DNA of 64,000 bases from Desmodesmus armatus (GCA_007449985.2 VIIQ02000555.1:1093207-1157206); one strand, 5' to 3'. Shown: positions 35,101-47,728, numbered from the stretch's first letter. Program-made: numbers and translations. The notes: generated by a model from the letters alone, not told the origin.

Positions 35101-36692
35101 ATTGGGCATCACGTGGGTGCCAATCGGAAGCGTGTGCCGGTTGCATTCTCCTGGAGGTGGCTCTCAGACCACCACAGCTGTATCACTATATCGCATCACA
35201 CCTTCCTCACGCTTTTGCTTGTGCACCTGACATTCGGTTGTGTCTGGGGCTGCTGGCGCAAGCCGCAGTCACCAGTGACCCTTTTGATCGGTTGCCTCAC
35301 TTCTGAACCCCTTGCACGGGAACCCAATGCTGTGCTGTGTGGTGTGCTGCGCTCATGCCACATGGGGGTGTACTCCCACTCTCAGGGCGATGAGGACTGC
35401 AGTGGCAGCAGCATGCAAAGTCCTGCTTGCAGTGGCTTTGTTGGGTGTGCATCTGGTGTACCACTTGCTGCGTCTGCATGTATATGGCCTGGGTGTCTTC
35501 TGGCCCTGCAGCCGCACCAACGTTCACTGTGAGCTGCAGCTGTGCTTGTTGTTTGGGTGTGTCGCCACCTCTTGCTTTGCTCGCTCCCTGCTTTGTTGCA
35601 GCGTCGCTGGCAGCCTCTGCATAAGGGCGTTGCTGCATCATGATGAGCGTGGGTTCAGTCTTGCAGTGGGCAGCTTCTCCTGATTGGGGGCTGTTGCTGC
35701 TGAGTGGTGGCTGTGCTCTCAAGCCCTGCTGTATGCGGCAGTGGTTGCAGTGCCTATGCATGTGTGACTGCAGGCTTGACTGACATTGTGTGCTTGCTCT
35801 GCCATTCCATCCAGTAGTGTGGGGGCCCCGTGCATGCAATCCGGCATCGGTGCGCATGGCAGGTGTGTGGCGACTGGTGGTTGTCACATGGGCGCAGGTG
35901 TGTTGACAGCAGCTTGGGGTGATGTTGGGGCTGGGTGCAATGGGTGGTGGGTGGCATCTTGCAGCACACCTGTGCTCATGTCATGTTGGCAGCTGCCGGG
36001 GCCGTCGCAGCTGGCACGCATTGCTGCTACGTGGCACCTCTGCTGCAGCTTCATGTGCATGCTCAACACGTTGGGAGGTGTTGCTGCGTTGTTGTGATGC
36101 TATGTGCTGGCTGTTGTGGTGAGGTTGGGGGTGTTGGGAGGTGGGGTCGGACCCTGGTAGCCCTCCATATTAGGACTGTCAGGAAACTAGGGGTGTTGTG
36201 TTGTTGTGTGATACTGTGCTGCCTTGGGAGCAGTCATCAGGTCATACTGAATTGGCCAGAAGTACTGTTGGTTAGCAAATGGGCCTTCTTGATAGTTGTG
36301 TTGTAATATATCATCATCATCGATGCAAAGGGCCAAATTCAGTGCCACAACTGTTGTTTCATCCCACACATTTCGCCTGTACCCTCTCACGCTCGCGGCA
36401 AACTGTCCTCTCCCTGAGGCCCTTCCAAATTCTGCCCAACACCCTGGTGGTCAATCACACAACAACTGTCAGCTAGCTGGCAGCAACTCGTCCCAAAGTG
36501 ACCAGGCCCCCCTCCCAGCCCCAACACAACACCTCAACAGCCTCCCACAATTGCACCAACACACCTCTGCAGCACATCCAACACACGAGAGTGGTGCTCT
36601 GCATGTGACTTGGACACAGTGACGTTGCGACACACACCACTCAAAAGTGCTGGCAGCTGCTGGCGCCGCTGGAGTTACACAGCCAGGGCTGG
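32129..36692 (+). other. 4.5-kb gene-poor region, largely T/G-skewed
   Basis: I find no coding exons here. The + strand is visibly T- and G-rich from the end of the hnRNP-Q-like gene to about 36.3 kb, then turns C/A-rich, as expected for the sense strand of the convergent BET gene. Introns and UTRs of genes in this window show the same T/G excess on their sense strand, so the region may be transcribed in + direction. TGTAA signals occur at 33508-33512 and 36302-36306, the second at the composition switch. Confidence 0.45.
36675..36679 (-). promoter_or_regulatory. Polyadenylation signal TGTAA of the BET gene
   Basis: TTACA on the + strand reads TGTAA on the coding strand and begins 14 bases behind the TAA at 36695-36693. 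This is the usual green-algal signal; the short spacing would mean a very short 3' UTR. Confidence 0.45.
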
Positions 36693-39600
36693 TTAGTCAT
36701 CGTCATCTGAGTCATCCTCCTCCATGTAGTCATCGTCGTCGTCCTACGCAAACACATGGCAACCATCCAGCGTCACACAAGGCGCAGCACACAAATGCAC
36801 CAGCATCAAGGCAACAGAGCGAACACAGGCAATCCTTCCATGTAGAGCTGATTGACAACCTCCTGGTAAGATCACACTCCCCAAGGAAGGTCGTCTAATG
36901 CCTGGGTATGCACACCAACCCTTCGACATGCGCTGCATGTGTGCGGGATGTCAGGGTGCGGCTGTGATGCCCAGTTGGTCTGCCCCGAGACCCCCATGCT
37001 CCCCCTCTCTACCCCACCTCCCTCACCTGCACCGCCCTGACAGCGCTGCGCTGCTGTGGGTCGTCGCTGGCACTGGGGACGGCAGCTGCAGCTCCTCCGG
37101 CTGCTGCACCGCCCCCACCAGCTGCAGGCTCAGGCTCCCTGGGGGGCATGCCCATAACCTCACGGATGTAGCCATCAACCTGACACACACAGCACACACA
37201 TACACACGCTTAGTCCATTCCAAGTGTCTCTCACACACAAGCGTTGGCTGGATGCACTCCCTGTGTCTACATACACACACCACGCTTTGTAGGCCACACT
37301 ACCAAACCCAACACAGACCGAAGGACCACAGCTGGCTGCAATGCCTGGCAATACCGGACGGCTGCTGCACCACCAGCATCAGCAGTTAGATCTCCCCCAT
37401 TAATCCCCAGTGCAGCAGCTATGCTTCCCCCCCCCCCCCCGTCTGCTCACCACCATGAGGCTGTCATAGTTGACCTTCTCCAGGTCCAGCTCCACCTCCC
37501 CCTCAGCATCATACGTCACCACACCGTCATTCAGCTTGCCCAGCGCAACTGAGGCGCCACAACCAAGCACACCAGGATCAACACAGCCACCAGGCAGACG
37601 AGAAAACAGAGTGAAGCAGACAGCACAGGAGTCACTGAATGGCGATGGCTGGGGTGAGCAGCGTTCAAAGGTCTGGGCCTGCATACTGCACCTGGCCACC
37701 TGACTGCTGTGGCACCTGCACTGGGGGCATTGCTCAGTGCTCAAAGCTCTGACAAGCAGGCTAGACAAACGTATCATGGGTAGGTTGAAGCAGCTTACAG
37801 TGCACCCTGCCTGGCTGTCTGCCCTGCTCACCCTGCAGGTTGTCAGGCCCCAGCTCCAGCAGCTGCTCTGCCACAAACTGCAGGATGTCCTCAGGGATGG
37901 GCCGCTCATTCTGAGTGACCTCCTCCTCACGATAGGAGGACACCTCCTGGTGGCTCTGCAGCCGGGCCATACCATCCTGCGGCACACAGCAGCAGCAGCA
38001 ATGAGGGTGGGGGGGGGGACACAACAACGTCTGTGCTGCGCTGGACTGCTCACCAGGAAGACTGAAGAAGCGATCTGTGAGTGGACAGCTGCCCATATCT
38101 GCCCAGCACACAGCACCAGCACAACAGCAGGCTTTCCTGACCTGGGGTGGAGGGGGCCTGCTGCTGCCACTACGGGCGGCGCACATGCCAACACGCTGGG
38201 ACCACCCCAAGTGTTGCAACCAACTGACATGCCTGCCTGATGCTAAGGCCAAGCAACTGCAACACCGACACGATGCCCCGCCTTGGCCACTGTTGCACTA
38301 CCCCTGCCACTTCCTGCGCCCAACAGCGCTAGGGTCCCCTCCCTGATCAACCCTGCCGTCTGCCCACCGACCCAACTGATCCCCCCTTCCTCACCGGCAT
38401 GCGTGGCGCCTGCTGCTGCTCCCCACTGCGGTGGCTGGTGGTCTTGCGCGGCAGCCCTGCGCCATCATACTCCTCCGGCTCAAACTTTGGTGCTGCAATG
38501 CCTGCTGTCGCGCGCTTGGCCCGCTGCACCTCAGCACACAGCCCGCTGGATATGAAGGAGTTCTCAAACACCTCACACAGCTTCAGGCTGGCCTGACGCA
38601 CTGGGTCCGTGGGCTGCGGGTTGTATGCCTTGCAGTTGCTGAATACCAGCCGCATGTCCTGCGGGTGGGGAGCAGCGGCGGTAATGGTTCGACAGACGGT
38701 CATGATGACATGTGTGGCACAGCAACACGGTTGGAACAGGCGGCAGCAGGAAATACCAGCATGGCAGGCATGTGTGTCGCGCGCATTGGCGGGGAGGCTG
38801 CCTTCAAGGGATTCTGCATAGGGTTCAGGGCAGCATCGAGGCCAACACACAACGGCAAGCAGCACAAAAGAGTCAGAGATCAAACAACATAACGCCAACA
38901 ACACCACAGGTTGTACCCTGCTGGGTGTCTCTCACAGAGTGTGCCTGGACTATGCCGCTAGCCAGCCTGTCCCACTCACATCTGCAAAGCTCTGCGCGTT
39001 CTGGTACTGGCTGCCCCTGATGCGTTCCTCAATCTGGCGGAAGGTCATGGGGTGTGGGATGCGTGTGTAGTAGTCTTGTGCAATCTGCGGGAAGGTCTCC
39101 CTCACAGGCCTGTAGAAGACATCCTTCACAGGCAGGCCAAACACGGGCTCCATCTGCTGGCAGGCTGTGTACACCCTGTTGAGGACGTCCAGGCACTTTG
39201 GCAGGAAGGTCAGGGACCCAGGCGGCTGCTGCTGCAGCTGGTGTGCATGCGGGTGATGCTGCTGCAGCTGGTCTGCTGCTGCTCCGAAGGGTGGCAGCTC
39301 CCCGGCTGCCAAGGACCGCTGGCGTTTGATGGCACGCTGGACCTGCAGGATAAGCCGCAAGCAAGCACGGCACAAGCAAGCACAGGCAATCACTGACACC
39401 ACTACAGGAGGCAGGGTGGGATGTCAGTAAGGCTGCCGACAGCAGTTGCTAGGTCACAGTAGCTAGGTCACGGCTGCACAAGAGGCAGCTGGCATGCTGT
39501 GGGGCTGGTCACGCAGCATCATGGTCCGCCTGCCAGCCTGTGCTGTGCTGACGTGCCTTCAAAAGCAGAACCAGAGTAAAACACCACCACACACTAACTG

Positions 39601-40086
39601 ATAAGATCACGCCCATGCCAAGGGCGTGCTCAACACCTGGTTCAGGCAGGGAGCTATGCCCTGCTATTGGTGTGCTACTGCTGCTGGAGGTGACTGTGGG
39701 CAATCACTCGCTGCAAGCTGGGCCCGTTACCACCCAGGTGCCAGACCAAGGCACAACAATAGATCATGCAAGCAGCTACTCACATCCTGCGTGTATGGGT
39801 TGCGCTGCTTGAGCTCACTGCGGGGTATGCTGTGAATCCCAGTAACACGGGCTTGAAAGTCCTTTATCAAGCGGTCCAAGCGCTCCAGCTCCGTCTTTCC
39901 AGCTTTCCCAGTCCTACATGCTGCTTCAAAGTCCAGCAGCACGGCTTGGGGAGGCCCATGAGTGCTACCAGACCCTGGGAGCAAACTTTCGACAGGGCCG
40001 ATCAGAGAGCCGTCGTCCAGTCGCAGAACGAGTTTACGTGTGTGCTGTACACCGTTGGCTTGGTGCAGTTCGGCCATGAAGGCCAT
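36693..40086 (-). CDS. Bromodomain plus NET domain protein (BET/GTE type)
   Basis: Seven exons: 40086-39784, 39342-38980, 38658-38395, 37976-37832, 37548-37451, 37179-37027, 36743-36693; 458 residues. BET proteins read acetylated histones and recruit transcription machinery; plant members are called GTE and have one bromodomain plus a NET domain. The bromodomain is built across exons 2 and 3: PVFGLPVKDVFYRPV, DYYTRIPHPMTFRQIEERI, YQNAQSFAD joined to DMRLVFSNCKAYNP, with the acetyl-lysine-binding Asn in KAYN. The NET-like domain spans exons 4-6 (RPIPEDILQFVAEQL; VELDLEKVNYDSLMVV; DGYIREVM). The protein ends in an Asp/Glu tail. The N-terminus (MAFMAELHQANGVQHTRK) has no signal for import elsewhere, fitting a nuclear protein. 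A second Met lies three codons downstream. Confidence 0.88.
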
Positions 40087-41219
40087 TAAGCAGAACTCAA
40101 GGACACCAGTGTTGAGTGATGCTGATGGGTTGCAACAGAGTAAGTACTACAAAAAGCATGGGGTTTGAGCACTGAGTGTAACCTCGTACATGGACGGGAC
40201 ACGCCTGGAGTCACCTCAACAGCAGACAAGCCAATGTCATTTTTTACCTGGGGTTTGGGGTTTGTCAGACCATGGGTTTAGTGACTGTGGAAGTCTTCAC
40301 TTGGGCCAGTGAAGGCTCTTCGTGAAACGTTATAGCCTGACAGATGTTGTTTGACGACAAGCATTGCCAAGAGGGCATGCAAAGGTGCATCGGTGTGTGT
40401 GGCATGCCCAATGACGGCGCAGCTTGGACATTGAAACCTGGGTGTAACCCACCTGGACTAGTAAAGGTTACACGACCGAAGGGATTCAGGAACCTGTGCT
40501 TGGCAGTCTCTTTTCATCTCCCTCCGCCCCTTGACACCAGCAAAGGAGGCAAGCTGTATGGCAACACGCTGCAGGGTTGTGAGTTGGACCTGTTTGCCCC
40601 ATGTGTGTCACAAGTTTTGTGCAATTAACCCATTCGTCCGATGGAAAAGAATACGGCACCACGCCGCCAGAAACGCTGCAAAGCCACACAAAGCTGCACA
40701 CTTTCGGTGCCTTCACACAATGACTGCAGACCTGCCCGTTTCAAAATTGTCCGGGGACACGAATACAAAACTTTGCCGCTGCCAGTCACACAAAAGGGTC
40801 CTCTCTTGCTGCTGTGACTGCATGGCTGGTGCGGGGTGCAGCACTGAGATACTGCAACAAGCACTGCCCCGGTAGGAACAAACAGCCTAGCGGTTGCGGG
40901 TCAGCAGCAGCTCAGCATCAGCAAGCTCCTGCAGGGCACAGCAGCAGCAGCAGCACCAGGGGAACAGTAAAGGAGAAAGAAGTGAGGAGGAACAGTATGC
41001 GGGGTTGTTCTGTGACTACACGCAGCCTTAGCTGACAACACCTATGCCGACTCCTCCCATTCCTAGTGTCTTCCCGCGCCCCTCCCAACCTCTCCCTACT
41101 AGTACCTCTTGCGGGGTGCTATTGGGATGCAGAGTGTGCACAGGTTGACGTATGCAGGTGTGTTGCAACATGCCATGTGGTCTCCCTCATAGCCCTCCTC
41201 TACATAGCCTAACAGCCAG
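40087..41219. other. Intergenic region between BET and PSB27 genes
   Basis: This holds the BET promoter and the PSB27 3' UTR. An 8-bp inverted repeat GTGTAACC/GGTTACAC (40442-40449 and 40466-40473) could form a hairpin with a 16-base loop. The 94-codon + frame at 40344-40628 has no family signature. No other gene is seen. Confidence 0.4.
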
Positions 41220-42861
41220 TCACACTTCCCTCACCTTTGTGAGGCGCTCCAGGCGCTTCTTAGGGATGGGTGCTGTAGCACCAAAGCTGTTGTAGTGGCC
41301 AGCCAGGGCGTTCAGGGCTGAGTAGGTGTTACTGCATGACGCAAGACACACACACAACGGCACAAAAGTGGTATTGGTGCAGCATTTGGTGCTCACATGC
41401 ACTCCAGGGGGTGCGGTGTCCCCGTCATGCGCAACTCACAATGAGCCTGCTTTCAGTCAGTGACTATTGATTGTGAGGCTCATGGGAGGGGGCCCACATG
41501 TTGAAGCAATGCACATGCTTTGGGGAGGCCGGCAGCATTGTCAGAATGGACAACTGGCGACGTGCTTGTGTGGGGGCTGGTGTGGAGGCTCAGGGAGAAC
41601 CCCCACAGTGGCGTTGCCGCACCGCTATCACAGCTGCTGCCAGGGCTGCTGTATAGCTCTCACTCACCCGTAGCTGGGCCTGCCAGAAAACTTGGTGTCA
41701 CGCCTGTACTTGGCCACCCAAGAGTTGATGTCCTTGCGCAGCTGCAACACACCACGCAGCAATGGCAGGCAACTCAGCCGGTCTGCAGCTGTAGCTATTG
41801 ACCTACCGACATGTTGCCCACAATGCAACTGGCGAGCAAGATAACACATCTGCTGTTGACTGAAGGAGCCGCGTGCAGGATGCTCGCCTGCTGCAAAGGG
41901 TTACGTTAAGAAGCGTCCTGGCGCTGTGCGCAGGGGGGGGGGGGGGCTACTGCATCTCACTAGGGACTATCAGCAGGCCATCCGACGTGCCACATAGGGT
42001 TCCAACATCAACCACAGCATCATCCAAGCCATGTGCCAGCTGGTGCTGGGCTTGCTCACCGCCTTGACGCTGTCCTCCTTTGCTGGGTCATCCTTATCCA
42101 GTGCCAGCACAGTGTTCACCTTGCCCAGGATTGTGCCCTGCACACACGGTTTCTTACTGTCAGTAGAATTGCATCGGTTTGACTGTGTATTACCAAGCAC
42201 GATCAGGCTGTGTCTTACAAAGCACAACCAGGACTGAGGCAACCCCAGATGCATGTGATGCTGTCAAAGTGCGGGAAAAAGAGTGAACCAAATGCAGGGG
42301 CCTGACGCTACAAGTGCAGGTCGTTGCAAAGTTGCAACAGTGACAAACTGCACTGTCAGGATGTGAGGGTCCCTCACCGTCTCCTCCTTGTAAGCTGCAT
42401 CACGTGCCTCACCCTCACCAAAGCCCAGGAAGGCCTGAGCAGGGGCAGCACTCAACAGGCCAGCCAGCACCACGCTGCCTGCTGCTAGTGCCTCACGGCG
42501 AGAGGCAGCACCATCCTGCAGACGTCACAAATTCAAGTCGGTCACTGCTGCTGGTGGTCGATGGCTGGCCAATTGTTTGTGCTGCTGCTGCCCTGATCAG
42601 GTACACCCAGCATGTGTCTGACTTTGCTGCGCATTGTCGCCCCCGAACACTCAAGCCCTTTCTTACACACCTTGCTGGCGCGCACGACAACAGAGCGGGG
42701 CCTGCAGACGTTTGCCTTGATGGGCCTGCGAGGCAAGCTTTGTGGTCAATATGCTGTCCCGGCAAAAGATGGTGCTGTGCCAGGCAGTGCATTGCATACT
42801 TAGCAGCACTCCGACTCTGGAAAACCGTGCCCGACACGGCAGATTTGAATGTGCAGCTCAT
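41220..42861 (-). CDS. PSB27: Photosystem II assembly/repair factor Psb27, plastid-targeted
   Basis: Six exons: 42861-42800, 42725-42671, 42515-42378, 42137-42060, 41741-41668, 41331-41220; 172 residues. Psb27 is a lumenal protein that binds the CP43 side of photosystem II intermediates and aids assembly and repair of the oxygen-evolving complex. The N-terminus is a bipartite transit peptide: a stroma-targeting part (MSCTFKSAVSGTVFQSRSAAK, RPRSVVVRASK) and a twin-arginine-type thylakoid signal (SRREALAAGSVVLAGLLSAAPAQA) with cleavage likely before FLGFGEG. The mature part carries family hallmarks: LALDKDDPAKEDSVKA, DINSWVAKYRR, NTYSALNALAGHYNSFG and APIPKKRLERL. Length and ending match the family. 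All phases agree across five introns, one of which contains a run of 14 G (41933-41946, + strand). Confidence 0.96.
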
Positions 42862-44953
42862 ACTGGCTTGTGATCTGGTGTGAAAAACGTGTAGGTCTCG
42901 CAAGCGGATCAGGAACCAGAGATCCTCGGATTACACACTTCAGCATATCGGTGGACCCAGGAAGGTGTCTCTGTGCTGGCACAACTGAACCCCACCATGA
43001 ACCCTGTCACAGAACTTGTCACGAGGTACAGACGCTGAGAGGTTGCCAAAAAGCCTTCTTGAGCTATTAGGGGCTTCTGATCTTGGGTTACAAACAGGTG
43101 TCAAGCAGGGGTAGTAAGGGTTACTAGTCATGTTGGAAGCATTCAAACACCCTGTCTCACCCTCTGTTGTGCATATTGTGGGTCACGCAGCACAGTTGGT
43201 GTTGTGTGTCGGATGGTTGCAGGTAGGTCACGCACCCATAGGCCTCTTATCCCTACACATATACAGCAAGCATGTTACATGTACGGTATACTTCAGTCAG
43301 CAATGGCCCATGCATTCGATCCCGCTATGCATCTCCCTAAGCAACATGCCCAGCACTGCCTGCGCAGGCCTGCGTGTGTTGTCAAGAAACACCAGCAGCA
43401 GTGCACCACCACCATCATGACCGTACAAGCAACCATTGAATTGCAGCCGGGCTTGCATCCATTCACTGACCAACTGACGTGACGACACATGTCACTCTCA
43501 CCCTCAGGCCTCTGTACAAGTACATGTGCAGTGACCATGTGTGCCATCACCATGTACATGAACATGTGCACGGCCCCAGAACAGCTGCCCTACAAACCAA
43601 CACCCCGTCAACACTTCCTGCCGTTGCAGGGCAGCATGTGTTGTGTAGTGCCACCAGCGCCTGCCACAACAACCATCTACCACGCTTATGGCTGGGGTAG
43701 GGTGCTCCTGTGCACTAGTGCATGTGCCGATTGTTGGTGGTATGGTCCATGCACCCCACGCCATGCACAGTGCTGGCAAACATGCAATCACCTGACACGC
43801 TGACCAGATACAGAAAGACCAGCACGGCATGCCGGCAGGAAAAACACCAGTTGGATCAAGCACATCACAGAACCTGCCCAATGCAGCCGATGCGGGTTTG
43901 GTGCATGATGGATCGCGGCTGAGACAGGCAAATGGGTACCCTTGGCTTTTTTTGACCCTTCAAGTGGTACCCAACCCTACTCTATCCTATCATATCCAAC
44001 CCTTCCCTGAACAATAACAAGGTGAAAGGACTGCAGCAAGCACAATCGGCACACATTGACGGCAGTGCTGTATCGGCTCAGTGCGACAAGTGAGGAATGT
44101 CACCAAGTTCACCTCATGGAGCCATGAACTTGACTTGAAGTTCACCAAGAAGTTCACCTGATGTGGCCCTGCAGTGCTCGCGATACCTACCACACAGATG
44201 TGCCTACACTGGCACACCCTGTGTTGAGACCTGCTGGTGCGCCCTGGCCTGACTGGGCCGCCAGCACAATGCCCGCACGCTCCCAGTATTACTGCCAACA
44301 TTGGAGCGTGCATTTTGCGTGCATTCGGCTCCATCACCAAAAATCAGCCAACACCCGATTGCTGTGGCCACAGGAAGGGCCTTGTACAAGGCCTGGTGCT
44401 AGTGTGGCAAGGTGCTTGCTACTTGCCATCACCTTGCCAGGCATCGACATAGCTCAGAAGATACGTGCGCGGCCGACATGCTGGGTCCAAAGTATGACTC
44501 TGGCACAATGTGTGGATCTGAACAGTGCAAACGCTGCAGTGACCCCACCCCACTGAATCCCTAACTGATCTTCATCCACACCCAACCATACCATATAGCC
44601 TACTGCCTGGTCGGCAAGCGGCTAAGCTACCGCCGCAAGCGCCACGCGACTACCAGTGAAATCAGGCCCCACGCAAGTAGCTGGGGTTGGCATCGCTGAT
44701 GTGAGGCACCCCGATAGAGGGATGCACATGCCTGTATTTCATCTCAGGCCTTCAAAACAAACCACCTTTCCAGCCCACACACACCTGTTTCACCCTGAAC
44801 TGCAGTCCGTTCATCCTAAATGCTCATGCACTCCCCCGCCAGGCTAGTGCTAGGCAATAGCACATATGCACTCCCTGTGCAGCCCAGACCCTACCCCCGC
44901 ACCTCCCTGTAGACCCTACCCCAGCACGCCCCCCCCCCCCCCCCCCCCGTCCC
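42862..44953. other. Intergenic region upstream of PSB27
   Basis: This 2.1-kb region includes the PSB27 promoter side and the 3' side of the giant gene. It has repeated AAGTTCACC strings with an 8-bp inverted repeat CAAGTTCA/TGAACTTG (44104-44132), and a run of 20 C at 44929-44948 directly behind the stop of the giant gene. No light-response element or coding exon could be identified with confidence. Confidence 0.4.
44929..44948. repeat. Run of 20 C next to the stop codon of the giant gene
   Basis: On the coding strand this is 20 G beginning 5 bases after the stop at 44956-44954, so it would be in the 3' UTR. It could form a quadruplex, and its length should be treated as uncertain in any assembly. 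Confidence 0.9.
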
Positions 44954-47395
44954 TCACTTCCTGCTGTTTAGCAGCACATCCCTAACAGCAGCCAGTGCCG
45001 CCCTTCCCCTACTGTCCAGCTGACCCTGCCGGGCAGCAATCAGGTCCAGTGCAGTGTCAATAGCCCTGCTGCTGCTGGACAGCTGCTGCTGCAGCTGCGA
45101 AACACGCGCACGCAGCGCGGCAGTGCTACCACCACCACCAGCAGCAGCAGCAGCAGCAGCGGCGGCGGCGGCTGGACCACCGGCTGCTGTCGCTGGGGGT
45201 GGCAGTGGTGGTGGAGGTGGCAGAGGACCTAGGCTGTTGCCTTGCCGTGCAGCAGCAGCAGCAGCAGCAGGCTTGCGGCGATCCATATCAAAGGCGCTCG
45301 GTGCTGCCCGTACCCCTGACTGCTGCTGCTGCTGCCCCTTGTGCTGTCCATCGCTCACAGCAGCAGCAGGAGGCGGCGGCGGCGGCGGAGGAGGAGGAGC
45401 CCAGGAGGACCCTGCAGGTCGTGCCTCCCCACCAGCAGCGGCAGCAGCAGCAGGCGCCTCTGTCAGCATCAGAGCTGCCCTCCTGGCTGCAGGCCCTGCT
45501 GCTGCCGGGCCGGGTCGAGGCCTGCTGATGTCATACCTCCTGGGCCCCTCAACCAGCTGCCCTGACTGCACCTCACTGCCTGCAGCACCTCCCTCTGCTG
45601 CCTGCTGCCGGCTGGGTGCAGCGCCAGCCTGGCGAGGTGACTCACTGATCCCCCTGCCACCTGCTGCAGTGCGGGTGGCACTACCTGGTGCTGCTGCTGG
45701 GCCGGGTGACGCTCCGCGCCTGCTGCCGCCTGCAGCAGCAGCAGCAGCTGCTGCTGCTGGAGGACCTTGCGCCCGGTCGGACCCAGACCTGCTCCTGCGC
45801 TCAGCAGAGCCTGAGCGGGCATCGGCCCCGACACTGGACTCTGCTGCACGGCAGGCACTCCTGGGTGGTGAGGCACACCTGGGGCTGAGAGGCTGTGCTC
45901 CATCTGCACTACCTGGACGCTCGGCCGCCCTGCTAGGCCTCTGGAGACCTGCTCGCTGGGCTACGTCGTCAGACGTCTCCACCGCTGCTGCTGCTGCCCG
46001 TGCTGGGAGCGCAGCCCTGCCAATGCCTGTGCTTGCTGCTCCTGGTGCTGCTGATCGGCAGTGGCCAGGCCGCTGCATGTCATACTTGCTGTTGCCAGCA
46101 GCAGCAGCAGCAGCAGCAGCAGCCGCTTCTGGAGGTTGCGCTGGATCGACATCTGACCTGCTCCTGCGCTCAGCAGAGCCTGAGCGTGCATTGCCCCCAG
46201 CACTGGACTCTGCTGCACGGCAGGCACTCCTGGGTGGTGAGGCACACCTGGGGCTGAGAGGCTGTGCTCCATCTGCACTACCTGGACGCTCGGCCGCCCT
46301 GCTAGGCCTCTGGAGACCTGCTCGCTGGGCTACGTCGTCAGACGTCTCCACCGCTGCTGCTGCTGCCCGTGCTGGGAGCGCAGCCCTGCCAATGCCTGTG
46401 CTTGCTGCTCCTGGTGCTGCTGATCGGCAGTGGCCAGGCCGCTGCATGTCATACTTGCTGCTGCCAGCAGCAGCAGCAGTAGCCGCTGCTGGAGGTTGCG
46501 CTGGATCGACATCTGACCTGCTCCTGCGCTCAGCAGAGCCTGAGCGTGCATTGCCCCCAGCACTGGACTCTGCTGCACGGCAGGCACTCCTGGGTGGTGA
46601 GGCACACCTGGGGCTTAGAGGCTGGGTGCCATCTGCACTACCTGGACGCTCGGCCGCCCTGCTAGGCCTCTCAGGTGCAGCACAGGCTATTCGCTGGGCG
46701 TCAGGCGTCCCCACCGCTGCTGCTGCTGCTGCACGTGCGGGGAGCGCAGCCTTGCCGATGCCTGCACTTGCTGCTCCTGGTCGGCAGTGACCGGGCCGTT
46801 GCATGTCGTACTTGCTGTTGCGTTGCATAGCAGCTGCCTTCACACCCGCTGCTGTACCAGCCCCACCTGCTGCTACTGTTGCAGCTGGTGACATGCTGCT
46901 TGCTGCATCTGCATCCACAAGCTGCCTTCTGGGTGGGGAGCGGCTGCGGCCTGCCGCTTCCGCTGACTGTGCTGTGGCCTGGGGCCTGCGTGCATCAAGT
47001 GCCGGGTTACCCCTGCGTTGCTGTCCAGCTGACAAGGGACGTGGGCGGCTGATGTCATACTTATTCTTGCGCTCCTGTCCTGGACCCCGCCCAGCAGCAG
47101 CAGCAGCACCCGCCACACTCTCCTCCGGTGACGGAGCTGGAGGGGAGCGGGGTGATGCTGCTCGCCTGTCTGCTGCAGGGTGCGCCCATGCAAAGGCAAA
47201 CCTCTTGCTGCTACCTGGCTCAGCTCTGCTAGGCTCAGGAGACAGGGAGGGTCGCCTAGCACCTGGGGACACAGGGCGCCTGAGAGCCTCAGGGCCACTA
47301 CCACCCTCAGGCCCAGTGAGGCGACGTTTGCGGCCGCGGCGGTCCCCTGTTTGCCGGTTGGACTCAGTCACCCGGCTCATGCTGAACTGGTTTTT

Positions 47396-47431
<36 letters not shown>

Positions 47432-47678
47432 GCTGTCAGGTTGTGTGTCAGGAGGAGCTCCTCCCGCCGCTACCTTTGTGCTGCCAGCTGTGGCTGATTT
47501 TGAATGGTGGTTTGGTGCCACCAGTGGTTGCGGTGGGTGCTGCGGCTGGCCCTTCTTCTGTGACAGAGACTGTTGGGCTGTGGTCCCCTGGCCTGTCTGT
47601 GCCACTCCTGCTGGCAGGGCTCTGTCCTTTGCAGCCCCTCCTGCTGCCTTCGTCTCTGCTGCAGGCGCCTTGGGCCTG

Positions 47679-47728
<50 letters not shown>

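Noticed and set aside
40344..40628. 94-codon + frame upstream of the BET gene
   Set aside because: No family signature, no codon pattern like neighbouring genes, and it lies in a promoter region of a minus-strand gene.
45054..46790. 578-codon open frame on the + strand opposite the giant gene
   Set aside because: It is an Ala/Leu/Cys-rich shadow produced by triplet and GC-rich repeats; the opposite strand has phase-consistent splicing, ordered motifs and a plausible C-terminus.
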